Source: Marinomonas atlantica (lineage in GTDB: Bacteria; Pseudomonadota; Gammaproteobacteria; Pseudomonadales; Marinomonadaceae). Taken from it: a stretch of 64,000 nucleotides of DNA. The notes under the pieces were generated by a model. It was not told where the DNA came from and did not search any database. It saw nothing but the letters and a program-made list of their open reading frames with translations. Made by a program: the position numbers and the translations under genes. Each line of letters opens with the position of its first letter. Within the stretch, counting starts at the first letter, position 1. The stretch lies in NCBI RefSeq assembly GCF_001639725.1, contig NZ_LTAW01000001.1:62001-126000 (forward strand), in the 5' to 3' direction. This document shows positions 8,533 through 17,824 of the stretch, piece by piece.

Positions 8533-9999
8533 TTAGTGAATGCCGCCCATGCATAGGTATTTAATTTCCACGTACTCGTCGATACCGTACTTGGAACCCT
8601 CACGGCCACTGCCAGACTCTTTCACACCACCAAATGGCGCAACTTCGCTGGAGATAATGCCTTCGTTAACACCGACCATGCCGTATTCCAACGCTTCGGA
8701 AACGCGCCAAATACGGCCGATATTTTGGGAATAGAAGTAAGATGCCAAACCAAATGGGGTATTGTTTGCCATCTCAACAGCTTCTTCTTCTGTACTAAAA
8801 CGGAACAGTGGTGCGACTGGGCCAAAGATCTCGCTTGAGAAAATCGCCATGTCATCGGTCACACCCGTAAGAATCGTTGGCTCAAAGAACTGCTCGCCGG
8901 CTTGAGTGGCTTTTGCCCCGCCAACTAACGCTTTCGCGCCTTGGCTGATTGCTGCATTGACAAGTTCTTCTACTTTGTTAACCGCTGCTTTGTTGATCAA
9001 AGGACCGATGTTTACGCCGTCTGCAAAACCGTTACCGGTTTTAAATTCCGCAACACGTTTTGCCAATTTCTCAGCAAAGGCATCGTAAACACCGTCTTGA
9101 ACAAGAATACGGTTGGCACATACACACGTTTGGCCGGCGTTGCGGTATTTGGAAGCAATCGCGCCTTCTACCGCTGCATCAAGGTCAGCGTCATCGAATA
9201 CGATGAAAGGTGCGTTGCCACCTAGCTCCATGGAGGTGCGTTTTACCGTTTGTGCGCATTGAGAGAGTAGTAGTTTTCCTACTGGTGTTGAGCCAGTAAA
9301 GCTCAATTTACGCACGATAGGATTGCCAGTCAGTACGCCGCCTATCGCCTTAGCGTCGGTACCCACTACCACGTTCAGAACACCCGCTGGGATGCCCGCC
9401 TGATGCGCCAACTCGGCAAGCGCCAAGGCACACAGAGGTGTTTCTTCTGATGGTTTGATAACGATCGTACAGCCCGCTGCAAGTGCAGGACCGGCTTTAC
9501 GCGTAATCATGGCAATTGGGAAGTTCCAAGGCGTGATCGCTGCAACAACGCCCACCCCTTGCTTGATGGTTAGAACACGTTTGTCATTGGCGAAAGATGG
9601 GATCACTTCACCGTATAAACGACGTGCTTCGTCGGCAAACCAATCGATGAACGACGCGCCGTACAGCACTTCGCCTTTCGCTTCAGCAAACGGTTTGCCC
9701 TGCTCTAGAGTCATTAGCTTAGCCAGGTCTTCTTGGTTATCAAGAATCAGCTGATTCCACTTGCGTAGTAACATCGCACGTTCTTTTGCTGTTTTACCTT
9801 GCCATGCTTTTTGCGCCGCATTCGCCGCTTCGACAGCACGCGTTGTCTCGTCTGCCGCAACATCTGCTACATCAACAATGTGTTCACCCGTTGCAGGGTT
9901 GATCACTGCGAAGGTTTTACCAGAATCAGCCGCAACCCACTCACCGTTCACGAATGATTGGCTTTTCAGTAGGTTTGGTTGAGCTAATGTTACTTGCAT
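8533..9999 (-). CDS. gabD: Succinate-semialdehyde dehydrogenase
   Basis: A 488-residue aldehyde dehydrogenase of the NADP-linked GabD type. Visible motifs are ITPWNFPIAMITRK, KPSEETPL, the catalytic glutamate in MELGGNAPF and the catalytic cysteine in NAGQTCVCANR, where a second cysteine follows two residues later. I chose the ATG at 9999 because GGAG lies five bases upstream and homologous starts align there; 42 further in-frame codons upstream look non-coding. The product oxidises succinate semialdehyde to succinate after GabT. A close paralogue is at 12639-14117, and the two share their leader sequence around the ribosome binding site. Confidence 0.94.
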   Translation of the reverse strand: MQVTLAQPNLLKSQSFVNGEWVAADSGKTFAVINPATGEHIVDVADVAADETTRAVEAANAAQKAWQGKTAKERAMLLRKWNQLILDNQEDLAKLMTLEQGKPFAEAKGEVLYGASFIDWFADEARRLYGEVIPSFANDKRVLTIKQGVGVVAAITPWNFPIAMITRKAGPALAAGCTIVIKPSEETPLCALALAELAHQAGIPAGVLNVVVGTDAKAIGGVLTGNPIVRKLSFTGSTPVGKLLLSQCAQTVKRTSMELGGNAPFIVFDDADLDAAVEGAIASKYRNAGQTCVCANRILVQDGVYDAFAEKLAKRVAEFKTGNGFADGVNIGPLINKAAVNKVEELVNAAISQGAKALVGGAKATQAGEQFFEPTILTGVTDDMAIFSSEIFGPVAPLFRFSTEEEAVEMANNTPFGLASYFYSQNIGRIWRVSEALEYGMVGVNEGIISSEVAPFGGVKESGSGREGSKYGIDEYVEIKYLCMGGIH

Positions 10000-10354
10000 A
10001 ATAACTCCAGACTCATAATGAGGTATGTGTGTTCGGACACTATTTGTCCGTAATGATTGGATAGTAGGAGAACAATAGGATTGGAAAAATGGGAAGCTAT
10101 CAATGCTTTGTTTGATGTTATTCAAACATTAGAAATCGCTACTGCGTTAAGGACAAGGTTAGTGATACACGGCCGCGTTTTTTAAACCGGTAAATAGTGA
10201 TGGGACGAGACATTCAAATTGCAATTTAGCCATAAAGTTGACCAATGTATAGCCAGGTATTTTTTCGATAGCATCAAAAGGGCGTGTTTAGCGTTTGTCT
10301 GTTTTTAAAGCGAAAGACTGATTGATTTAAATGCAAATGATATTTGTTTTTAAT

Positions 10355-10369
10355 TGATAATGATTATTG
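10355..10369 (+). promoter_or_regulatory. Probable Fur box
   Basis: The 15-mer TGATAATGATTATTG matches the 7-1-7 Fur consensus (TGATAAT-N-ATTATCA) at 13 of 15 positions. It lies about 85 bases before the TonB receptor start, so the receptor should be repressed by Fur with iron. The rest of the 453-base gap between gabD and the receptor (10000-10452) holds no gene that I can support. It contains a small hairpin, TTGCGATTTTCGCAA at 10403-10417, just upstream of the receptor start. Confidence 0.75.
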
Positions 10370-10452
10370 AGTGTGGTTTCATTTCTATTATGAAAACAAG
10401 ATGTTGCGATTTTCGCAACGCTTTACAGGTATACACTTGGAAGCCATTCGTA

Positions 10453-12489
10453 ATGGAAATAAAAACGTTTTTAGTGACGCCTCTTACGGCAGTAATCGCT
10501 GTTTCATCGGCTGCGCATGGCGCGCAGGAAGCCCCTATTTCTGATCGCCAAAATATGATGAATCCAATCATGATTCAAGATTACAAGGGATACGCTCAGG
10601 AGCTGCCAACATCGGGTAGCAAGTCCGATGCTGAATGGCTAGAGGTGCCACAGTCCGTATCGGTGGTGACGAATACTGAAATGGAAGACCGTGGTGCGGT
10701 GCGTATGGTGGATGCCTTGGACGGCGTCGCAGGGGTCAACAATACCCTAGGAGAAGGCAGTCGTGATCAGTTTGTGATTCGTGGTTTTGATGCGATTCGA
10801 GACGTGTATCGCGATGGTTTAAGAGACGATGGCAATTTACAGTCCTATCGCAGCTTGGCCAATGTTGAGCAAGTTGAGGTAGTAAAAGGCCCAGCTGGTG
10901 CGTTGTATGGTCGTGGTTCAGCGGGTGGGATTATTAACCTTGTCACCAAACGTGCCAATGGAGATGAATTTACACGCTTAGGTACGAGCTATGGCAGCCA
11001 TGATCAGGTGACTGGTTCTATAGACAGCTCAACTCAGCTGACGGATACCGTCAATGGTCGTATCAATGCCGAGATTCGACAGTCTAATTCGTTTGTCGAT
11101 CATGTGGATTCAGAAGACTATTTTATTGCCCCATCGTTGCAATTTAATCCGTCTGAAAGCCATGTGGTAAACCTTGATTTAGAGTTTATGCATCAAGAGC
11201 TAGCGCCCTACCGTGGTATTCCATCCAAAGATGGCAAACCTGTTGCGGTGCCAAGGAGTACTTACTTCGGCAGTCTTAATGATTACCAAGAATCCGACAG
11301 TGTGCGCATCGCCATTGAAGATGAGTTGACGCTGACACCAGAGATCACTTGGCATAACCGCGCGGTTTACAACCGTGTGACGCTGGAACAAAGAGGTACA
11401 AGACAGTCTACTGCGCCTGTTTCAGATACAAATGAGGTGGCACAAACCGTGAATACCTTTGGTTATGACCCACGTACCACGCAGACACTGCAATCGGAGC
11501 TGGAGTGGCAACTGAATAACCATCAATTGTTGTTTGGCACAGATTACAATCAGATTGATATTGACCTCAATCTGGCGCGTACGAATTTACCGACGAAAGA
11601 TATCTACAATCCTATTGCGACTAACGCGCCCAATCCAGGCTTCCCCGCCTTCCGTGAAAACACCACCAAAACCCTAGGCCTATATTTGCAGGATATGATT
11701 ACGGTGGGAGATTGGTCGTTCACAGGAAATGTACGCCAAGACCGTATGAAGTTGGACCAAACCACGGCGGCTGGCGTGAACAGCAGCAATGATGACAATA
11801 AAACCAGCTATCGTCTGGGGGCGGTGTATCGTTTGAACGACGACATGTCCGCTTACACGACCTTGGCTAAATCATGGCAGTTGCCTTATGGCGGCAGCTT
11901 TGTCAGCCCAACCCAAGCGGAATTCTTCTCCACGGAATTGCTCGAAGTGGGGGCCAAAGCCTACGTGCTAGACGATGCCTTGATGCTTAACGCCGCGGTG
12001 TTCCAAATTGACCAAGAACAGCCAAGCACCGATGCGGATGGCTTTATTGTCGATAAAAGCCGTGCCCGTCATCAAGGGATTGAATTAGAAATGCGCGGTC
12101 AGATCACCGAGCAATTGAGTGCCACCGCAAGCTACACCTATATGGATGCAGAGGATCGCGATACGGGTAAAAAACCTAATGATGTTTCCGACCATTTGGC
12201 GGCATTAGGTGCCACCTATCAGCTAGACAAGGCATGGCGTTTTGGGGGGAGCGTTAAATATGTGGGGGATCGCTTCGCGGGTAACAACGAAGCCGTTGCC
12301 CTAGGGGATTACACCCTCGTAGACGCTATGGCGTCTTACCATGTTGGCAAACATCGTATCCAACTAAACGCCTACAACCTATTCGATGAAGAGTATTACC
12401 TAGGTTCCACCAACGGCACATCGGGTGTGAACTCAATCGGTTACGGCGCTCCAGCAGAGTTTATGGTGAGTTATCACTACGAGCTTTAA
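10453..12489 (+). CDS. TonB-dependent siderophore receptor
   Basis: A protein of about 678 residues from the chosen ATG at 10453, with a signal peptide ending near SSAAHGA. An N-terminal plug domain follows (VPQSVSVVTNTEM, FVIRGFDAIRDVYRDG, VEVVKGPAGALYGRGS), then a 22-strand type beta barrel. The carboxy-terminal NLFDEEYYLGS region is typical of catecholate or hydroxamate siderophore receptors, and the last residues are SYHYEL, without the usual terminal aromatic residue. An upstream in-frame ATG at 10354 overlaps the Fur box and cannot be the start; the ATG at 10390 is possible but would precede the signal peptide. The gene stands alone, without siderophore synthesis genes. Confidence 0.9.
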   Translation: MEIKTFLVTPLTAVIAVSSAAHGAQEAPISDRQNMMNPIMIQDYKGYAQELPTSGSKSDAEWLEVPQSVSVVTNTEMEDRGAVRMVDALDGVAGVNNTLGEGSRDQFVIRGFDAIRDVYRDGLRDDGNLQSYRSLANVEQVEVVKGPAGALYGRGSAGGIINLVTKRANGDEFTRLGTSYGSHDQVTGSIDSSTQLTDTVNGRINAEIRQSNSFVDHVDSEDYFIAPSLQFNPSESHVVNLDLEFMHQELAPYRGIPSKDGKPVAVPRSTYFGSLNDYQESDSVRIAIEDELTLTPEITWHNRAVYNRVTLEQRGTRQSTAPVSDTNEVAQTVNTFGYDPRTTQTLQSELEWQLNNHQLLFGTDYNQIDIDLNLARTNLPTKDIYNPIATNAPNPGFPAFRENTTKTLGLYLQDMITVGDWSFTGNVRQDRMKLDQTTAAGVNSSNDDNKTSYRLGAVYRLNDDMSAYTTLAKSWQLPYGGSFVSPTQAEFFSTELLEVGAKAYVLDDALMLNAAVFQIDQEQPSTDADGFIVDKSRARHQGIELEMRGQITEQLSATASYTYMDAEDRDTGKKPNDVSDHLAALGATYQLDKAWRFGGSVKYVGDRFAGNNEAVALGDYTLVDAMASYHVGKHRIQLNAYNLFDEEYYLGSTNGTSGVNSIGYGAPAEFMVSYHYEL

Positions 12490-12586
12490 TGTCTGTTCAA
12501 TTCTTTGTTAACAAAAGTATCGGTTTTACATCATGACTAGTCGTGACAAATCGTCAGCGAAGGGTCGGTGGTAAATGGGATCTATA

Positions 12587-12618
12587 TAAGAAGGCGAGCC
12601 AATTGGCTCGTCTTCTTA
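12587..12618. terminator. Bidirectional terminator-like palindrome
   Basis: A 16-bp inverted repeat with one mismatch and almost no loop lies between the convergent receptor gene and the second gabD-like gene. T-rich sequence follows on the plus strand (TTATTATG) and a short A/T stretch on the minus strand. It is well placed to end both transcripts, although the U tract is weak. Confidence 0.6.
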
Positions 12619-12638
12619 TTATGGGATAGACGTGGCAC

Positions 12639-14117
12639 TTATTTAGCGTCTTCTTGTATACCGCCCATACACAGATATTTGATTTCGACGTAGTCTTCAA
12701 TGCCATACTTCGAGCCTTCGCGACCGCTACCTGACTCTTTGATACCGCCAAACGGGGCGACTTCGGTAGAGATACCACCTTCATTAACGCCGACCATGCC
12801 GTACTCTAAGGCTTCTGAAACACGCCAAATACGGCTAAACCCTTGGGAATAGAAGTAAGATGCTAAGCCAAATGGGGTATTGTTAGCACGTTCAATCGCC
12901 TCGTCTTCTGTTTTGAAACGGTAGAGTGCGGCAACGGGACCAAAGATCTCGGTGGAAAACACATCCATATCGTCGGTTACATTGGTCAATACGGTGGGCT
13001 GATAGTAGCGCTCGTCACCTTGCTCAGAATCATGTCCGCCGACAGTCACTTGTGCGCCCTTCTTCACGGCGTCATCGACCAATTCGACTACCTTCTCTAC
13101 GGCGCCTTTATTAATCAAAGGGCCCACTTTAACGCCTTCTTCAAGGCCATTGCCTGTTTTTAGCTCAGCAACGCGTTTAGTCAGCTTGTCGGCAAACTCA
13201 TCGTAGATGCCGTCTTGTACTAGGATACGGTTGGCGCTGATACACACTTGGCCAGCGTTACGGAACTTACAGCCCATCAAACCATCTAGCGCAGCATCGA
13301 TGTCAGCATCGTCAAAGACAATAAACGGGGCATTACCACCTAGCTCCATTGATGTGCGTTTTACGGTGTCAGAACATTGTGACTGAAGTGCCTTACCGAC
13401 AGGCGTTGAGCCAGTGAAGCTCAGCTTGCGTACGGTTGGGTGGCTCGTCATCACGCCACCCACATCTTTTGAACTACTGCCGACGATGATATTGAGGACA
13501 CCCTCAGGTACGCCTGCTTGGTGGGCCAATTCAGCCAGTGCCAACGCACTCAAAGGCGTCTCTTTAGATGGGCGAGCGACCACGGTACAACCAGCGGCTA
13601 ATGCGGGCGCAATTTTACGCGCGATCATCGCATTCGGAAAGTTCCACGGAGTAATCGTAGCAACCACTCCAACAGGCTGTTTAATAGTAAGTACTCGCTT
13701 ACCTTCAGCAAAGGTCGGAATAACATCGCCATAAATACGACGCGCTTCATCGGCAAACCAATCTATGAAAGAAGCCCCATACAAGATCTCGCCTTTCGCT
13801 TCAGCTAACGGCTTGCCCTGTTCAAGAGTCATCAACTTACCTAAGTCATCTTGGTTGTCCAAGATAAGTTGATGCCACTTACGTAAAATAAGGGAACGCT
13901 CTTTAGCTGTTTTTCGCTGCCAAGACTTAAGTGCTGCATCAGCGGCGTCAATGGCGCGTGTCGTTTCGTCAGCACCACAGTCGGCAAGATCTGCAATGGT
14001 CTCGCCATTAGCTGGATTCGTCACGGCAAAAGTCTTACCTGAATCTGCTGAGACCCATTGGCCATTGATGTAGGATTGGTTTCTCAATAAGTTTGGTTGT
14101 GCGAGTGTCATGTTCAT
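12639..14117 (-). CDS. Second succinate/glutarate-semialdehyde dehydrogenase (GabD paralogue)
   Basis: A 492-residue aldehyde dehydrogenase very similar to the one at 8533-9999 along its whole length. The catalytic cysteine is in NAGQVCISANR and the glutamate in MELGGNAPF. The motif after ITPWNFPN reads VVARPSKETPL, where the usual lysine is replaced by arginine (KPSEETPL in the paralogue). I chose the ATG at 14117, five bases after GGAG, as in the paralogue; ATG codons at 14120 and 14111 are alternatives. It has no gabT partner here and lies between the receptor gene and the hydroxyproline regulator. It might serve a different semialdehyde, or be a spare copy. Confidence 0.88.
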   Translation of the reverse strand: MNMTLAQPNLLRNQSYINGQWVSADSGKTFAVTNPANGETIADLADCGADETTRAIDAADAALKSWQRKTAKERSLILRKWHQLILDNQDDLGKLMTLEQGKPLAEAKGEILYGASFIDWFADEARRIYGDVIPTFAEGKRVLTIKQPVGVVATITPWNFPNAMIARKIAPALAAGCTVVARPSKETPLSALALAELAHQAGVPEGVLNIIVGSSSKDVGGVMTSHPTVRKLSFTGSTPVGKALQSQCSDTVKRTSMELGGNAPFIVFDDADIDAALDGLMGCKFRNAGQVCISANRILVQDGIYDEFADKLTKRVAELKTGNGLEEGVKVGPLINKGAVEKVVELVDDAVKKGAQVTVGGHDSEQGDERYYQPTVLTNVTDDMDVFSTEIFGPVAALYRFKTEDEAIERANNTPFGLASYFYSQGFSRIWRVSEALEYGMVGVNEGGISTEVAPFGGIKESGSGREGSKYGIEDYVEIKYLCMGGIQEDAK

Positions 14118-14376
14118 CATTACTCCAGACTCATAGTGAGGTTTTGCGCTCAAGCTTTTGGCTCGAACACTTAATGGCTTTTGCAGGATCAATTCCTACG
14201 GTTAGTTTCAATATAGCGTTTTATTAGGGCAGTATTTGCTTAAGAAAAATGAAACCATAATGAAGAAAAGAGTAAATATGGCGATGACGCCCGATCAGAA
14301 CACTAGCGTTGTTCGACGTAATATTAGGTATAATCGGCAAATGACCTGTCAAATTGATAATCAAAGGAGACACCTT

Positions 14377-15045
14377 TTGGCCCCAAAGCGTGCAGTTGTA
14401 AGACAAAGCCTGCCTGATGTGATTGTTGCGGATCTACGCCAACGTATTCTCTCTGGCGATTTAGAAGAAGGGGCTTTGATTCGCCAAGAATTACTCGCGC
14501 AAGAATACGATGTCTCTCGCATGCCAGTTCGTGAAGCCTTAAAGCGTTTAGACGCAGAAGGTTTAGTAGTGTTTCAAAATCATCGAGGTGCCACGGTCAC
14601 CAAGCATACTTTGGACGAAATCGCCGAGATCTTTGATTTACGCATCCAATTAGAAGTGGCTCTATTTCAGCACGCCATCCCTAAGATGACAGAACAAGAT
14701 TTTACCGAGTGCGCAGCACTGCTCGAAGACATGGATGCTTCCTATGAAAAAAGTGACGTCGCACAATGGGGGCCTTTAAACACACTTTTTCATCAATGTT
14801 TATACCGAGCGGCGGGTCGCCATTTGACCGAAGCGTTGTTAGAGCGTGTGACCTTGCAAGCCAGTCGCTACGTTGGGTTGCACATTGATATTACCAACCA
14901 TAAAGCCCGCTCAGACCATCAGTCTTTGTTAGAGTTTGCTCGAGCACGAGATGTGGTGAGTGCGACAGAGATGCTACGTACCCATTTGATTAATACCAAA
15001 CAGCAGGTATTAGACTGGGTGCAGGAAAAACGAGAATCTGCATAG
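14377..15045 (+). CDS. GntR family regulator (FCD type), probable hydroxyproline regulator
   Basis: A 222-residue protein with an N-terminal winged helix (DVIVADLRQRILSGDLEEG, QEYDVSRMPVREALKRL) and a C-terminal FCD ligand domain (LRIQLEVALFQHA, HQCLYRAAGR). I chose the TTG at 14377 because AAAGGAG stands just upstream and because a TATAAT box at 14329-14334 falls inside any longer version. It precedes the ketoglutarate semialdehyde dehydrogenase gene in the same direction. Two similar palindromic sites in front of the hydroxyproline genes (15119-15155 and 19739-19772) are the likely operators. Confidence 0.85.
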   Translation: MAPKRAVVRQSLPDVIVADLRQRILSGDLEEGALIRQELLAQEYDVSRMPVREALKRLDAEGLVVFQNHRGATVTKHTLDEIAEIFDLRIQLEVALFQHAIPKMTEQDFTECAALLEDMDASYEKSDVAQWGPLNTLFHQCLYRAAGRHLTEALLERVTLQASRYVGLHIDITNHKARSDHQSLLEFARARDVVSATEMLRTHLINTKQQVLDWVQEKRESA

Positions 15046-15118
15046 AGTAAAGTCGACAGTATGGTGGTCTAGCGCACCAAATTAAAAGACTTCCCTTGTG
15101 TCATAGCGTTATTTCATC

Positions 15119-15155
15119 AACAATGAAATTGGATACAAAATACAGTTTCATTGTT
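15119..15155. promoter_or_regulatory. Probable GntR operator upstream of the semialdehyde dehydrogenase gene
   Basis: An inverted repeat with 10-bp perfect arms (AACAATGAAA and its complement) encloses the core TTGGATACAAAATACA. The same 16 bases occur, on the other strand, in the palindrome at 19745-19760 ahead of the deaminase gene. FCD-type GntR proteins bind such TGTA/TACA palindromes. The site lies 19 bases before the start codon. Confidence 0.65.
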
Positions 15156-15173
15156 TGGAAAACGGAGTGCTCT

Positions 15174-16724
15174 ATGACGTTCAAACCTCACGGTAAACAT
15201 CTCATTGCTGGACAGTGGGTCGATACACAGGACTATTTTCTGTCCTCCCCCGCCAGTGGCAGTGCGCATTCTTACTCCAAAGGCCGAATCGAAGACGTCA
15301 AGGTTGCGGTGCAAGCCGCTGAAGAGGCGTTTAATGCTTACAACGAAAAGAACCGACTGGATCGCGCAAAATTTTTAAACACCATTGCTGATGAAATCGA
15401 TGCCAGAGCCGATGCGATTACCGCTATTGGTACCAGCGAAACGGGATTGCCGGAAGCGCGTTTGCAGGGTGAACGAGGCCGTACTTGTGGTCAATTACGT
15501 ATGTTTGCCGAACATATTCTTGATGGCATGTATTTAGATCGCCGTTTTGATTCACCTTTACCCAATCGCCAACCGCTACCCCGCGCCGATCTTAAAATGA
15601 TGCAAGTGCCGATTGGCCCTGTGGCGGTGTTTGGCGCGTCCAACTTTCCGTTGGCATTTTCAACTGCAGGCGGTGATACGGCATCGGCGCTGGCCGCGGG
15701 TTGTCCGGTTGTCGTCAAAGGTCACCCTGCTCACCCCGGTACTGGGGAAATAGTGGCCGAAGCGATTCATGCCGCGATTGAGAAGTGTGACATGCCAGCC
15801 GGTGTTTTTAGCTTCATCCAAGACAGCGGTGAAAGTTTTGCCATGGGCGAAGCGCTGGTGACACACCCATTGATCAAAGCAGTGGGGTTCACCGGCTCCT
15901 TACGCGGTGGTCGTGCGCTCTACGATCTTTGTGCGCAACGTCCTGAGCCAATACCATTTTTTGGCGAGCTAGGATCAATTAACCCCATGTTTCTCTACCC
16001 TAATGCATTAGCGAAGCGAGGTGGCGAGTTGGCACAAGGCTGGGCCAACTCCCTTTGCATGGGCGCAGGTCAATTCTGTACCAACCCCGGCGTAGCGGTA
16101 GTTGTAGCTGGCAGTGAAGCCGAAGAGTTTGTTACCAAAACCAGTGCTGCGTTGTCATATGTACCCACTCAGACCATGTTAACCGACGACATTGCTGAAG
16201 CATATCGTGCAGGCCAGCAGCGCATTGCCACTAATAACAATACCCAAGAAATCTTAGCGACCGACTGCGAGGGCCGTTCTGCTACGCCATATTTGTATAT
16301 AACCACGGCTCAGCAATGGTTAGCAGATGACAGCTTATCGCATGAAGTATTTGGCCCATTAGGCATTGTGGTTGTCGCCGACTCCTTGTCCGAGTTTGAG
16401 CAGATTGCCCAGCAACTGGAAGGTCAGCTGACGGTCACACTGCACGTGGATGATGCGGACCATGAAGAAGCAAAGCGACTTATGCCAACCTTGGTGCGCA
16501 AGGCTGGCCGTGTGCTGGCCAATAGCTTCCCTACAGGGGTTGAAGTATGTGACAGCATGGTACATGGCGGTCCTTACCCTGCGTCGACTAACTTTGGCGC
16601 GACGTCTGTTGGTACTCTAGCGATTAGACGCTTCTTGCGCCCCGTATGCTATCAAGACATCCCTAGTGCCTTGCTGCCAGAGGACCTAATGTTCGCACCG
16701 CTGATGGACGATGACTTTATGTAG
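15174..16724 (+). CDS. 2-ketoglutarate semialdehyde (2,5-dioxovalerate) dehydrogenase
   Basis: A 516-residue aldehyde dehydrogenase of the KGSADH type, shown by FGASNFPLAFSTAGGDTASALAAG-type sequence around residue 160, FFGELGSINPMF with the catalytic glutamate, and the catalytic cysteine in MGAGQFCTNPG. It oxidises 2-ketoglutarate semialdehyde to 2-oxoglutarate, the last step of hydroxyproline, L-arabinose or glucarate breakdown. The ATG at 15174 follows ACGGAG. Hydroxyproline genes are convergent on the other strand, and the shared operator supports that pathway. Confidence 0.9.
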   Translation: MTFKPHGKHLIAGQWVDTQDYFLSSPASGSAHSYSKGRIEDVKVAVQAAEEAFNAYNEKNRLDRAKFLNTIADEIDARADAITAIGTSETGLPEARLQGERGRTCGQLRMFAEHILDGMYLDRRFDSPLPNRQPLPRADLKMMQVPIGPVAVFGASNFPLAFSTAGGDTASALAAGCPVVVKGHPAHPGTGEIVAEAIHAAIEKCDMPAGVFSFIQDSGESFAMGEALVTHPLIKAVGFTGSLRGGRALYDLCAQRPEPIPFFGELGSINPMFLYPNALAKRGGELAQGWANSLCMGAGQFCTNPGVAVVVAGSEAEEFVTKTSAALSYVPTQTMLTDDIAEAYRAGQQRIATNNNTQEILATDCEGRSATPYLYITTAQQWLADDSLSHEVFGPLGIVVVADSLSEFEQIAQQLEGQLTVTLHVDDADHEEAKRLMPTLVRKAGRVLANSFPTGVEVCDSMVHGGPYPASTNFGATSVGTLAIRRFLRPVCYQDIPSALLPEDLMFAPLMDDDFM

Positions 16725-16740
16725 CGTTTACCAAAAAAAA

Positions 16741-16760
16741 ACGGCACGCTAGCGTGCCGT
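16741..16760. terminator. Bidirectional rho-independent terminator
   Basis: ACGGCACGCTAGCGTGCCGT is a perfect 20-bp palindrome. It is flanked by a run of ten A on the left and TTTT on the right, and it lies between convergent genes, so it can end both transcripts; the U tract is stronger for the minus-strand operon. Confidence 0.85.
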
Positions 16761-16793
16761 TTTGAGCCTTAGATCCGCTTTTGTTGAAAGCGA

Positions 16794-17813
16794 CTAGGTT
16801 TGTTTCAACGCCAACAAATCGTCGTACAGTGTTTTAGGGATCTCAACCGCTTGGCGCGCAAGGTTATACGCTTGAGCTGCTTGTCGACGTTGAGAAGGCA
16901 AGCGCGCACCCTGATCAATGACGTCGGCAAATAAACGTTCAGCGCGATCATTGTTTTCCAGTGCGCGTCCACCGCTTAGTAGATTTGGGTCGAACGCTAA
17001 AATGATTTCGCCATGATACGGCGCTTCAGGTTTGCCTTCGGCAAAGTCCATGCTTTCTTTGCTGGTCAAATCATCGATCAAAGGCCCAGCCATCAATTCA
17101 ATCATCAAAGACAGTGCCGAGCCCTTATGTCCACCAAAAGTCAGCATGGCACCGTCCATTGCGGCTTCAGCATTGGTGGTGGGCTGCCCCTCTTTATCGA
17201 TCGCCACACCTTCAGGTAACGCTTTGCCAGCACGACGGTACAATTCAATTTCCCCCCTTGCGAACTGGCTGGTGGCAAAATCAAAGGTAAACGGTGATTT
17301 GCCTTGACGTGGCCAGCTGAAAGCAAACGGATTAGTGCCTAACAAACCACGACGGCCCCCCGCCGGTGCTACCCAGGCATGACTCGGCAGCATGGCCATC
17401 CCTGCTAAACCGGCTTCGGACAGCTTTTCTACTTCTGGCCATAAAGCGGAGAAATGAAAACAACGGTTGATGGCTAAGGCTGCGATGCCGTTTATTTTGG
17501 CTTTTTCGATCAGCAATGGCATGGCTGCTTGCATCGCTAGTAACGAGACACCGTCATTGGCATTGGCGCGAACTACCGCGGGTGCTGCATCTATGATGGT
17601 TGGTGCGGCAGTGCCGTCAACGCGTCCAGAGCGGATACTTTCGACGCACATAAATAAGCGGTACAAACCGTGAGAGTGGCAATCGCCGATTTGATTGGTG
17701 TAGATAATGTCCGTGATAGCACTGGCATGGGCTTGGTTAAAACCATTACTCAATAGAATCGATTCACTTAATGTACGGATATCATCCAATGATAAAGTGA
17801 TTTGCTCGCTCAT
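16794..17813 (-). CDS. Malate/lactate dehydrogenase family oxidoreductase, probable pyrroline-2-carboxylate reductase
   Basis: A 339-residue Ldh2-type NAD(P)H oxidoreductase, which uses a non-Rossmann fold. Family motifs include GDCHSHGLYR near residue 45, ANDGVSLLAM, RCFHFSALWPEVE and LLGTNPFAFSWPR. In hydroxyproline and D-amino-acid clusters such enzymes reduce delta-1-pyrroline-2-carboxylate or piperideine-2-carboxylate to L-proline or L-pipecolate. It is the third gene of the deaminase-epimerase-reductase operon, 11 bases after the epimerase stop. I prefer the ATG at 17813, seven bases after AGGA, over one two codons earlier. Confidence 0.82.
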   Translation of the reverse strand: MSEQITLSLDDIRTLSESILLSNGFNQAHASAITDIIYTNQIGDCHSHGLYRLFMCVESIRSGRVDGTAAPTIIDAAPAVVRANANDGVSLLAMQAAMPLLIEKAKINGIAALAINRCFHFSALWPEVEKLSEAGLAGMAMLPSHAWVAPAGGRRGLLGTNPFAFSWPRQGKSPFTFDFATSQFARGEIELYRRAGKALPEGVAIDKEGQPTTNAEAAMDGAMLTFGGHKGSALSLMIELMAGPLIDDLTSKESMDFAEGKPEAPYHGEIILAFDPNLLSGGRALENNDRAERLFADVIDQGARLPSQRRQAAQAYNLARQAVEIPKTLYDDLLALKQT

Positions 17814-17824
17814 AGTCATTCCTA

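Noticed and set aside
10354-10452. Earlier start of the TonB receptor at 10354
   Set aside because: That codon lies inside the Fur box and would place 33 residues before a good signal peptide.
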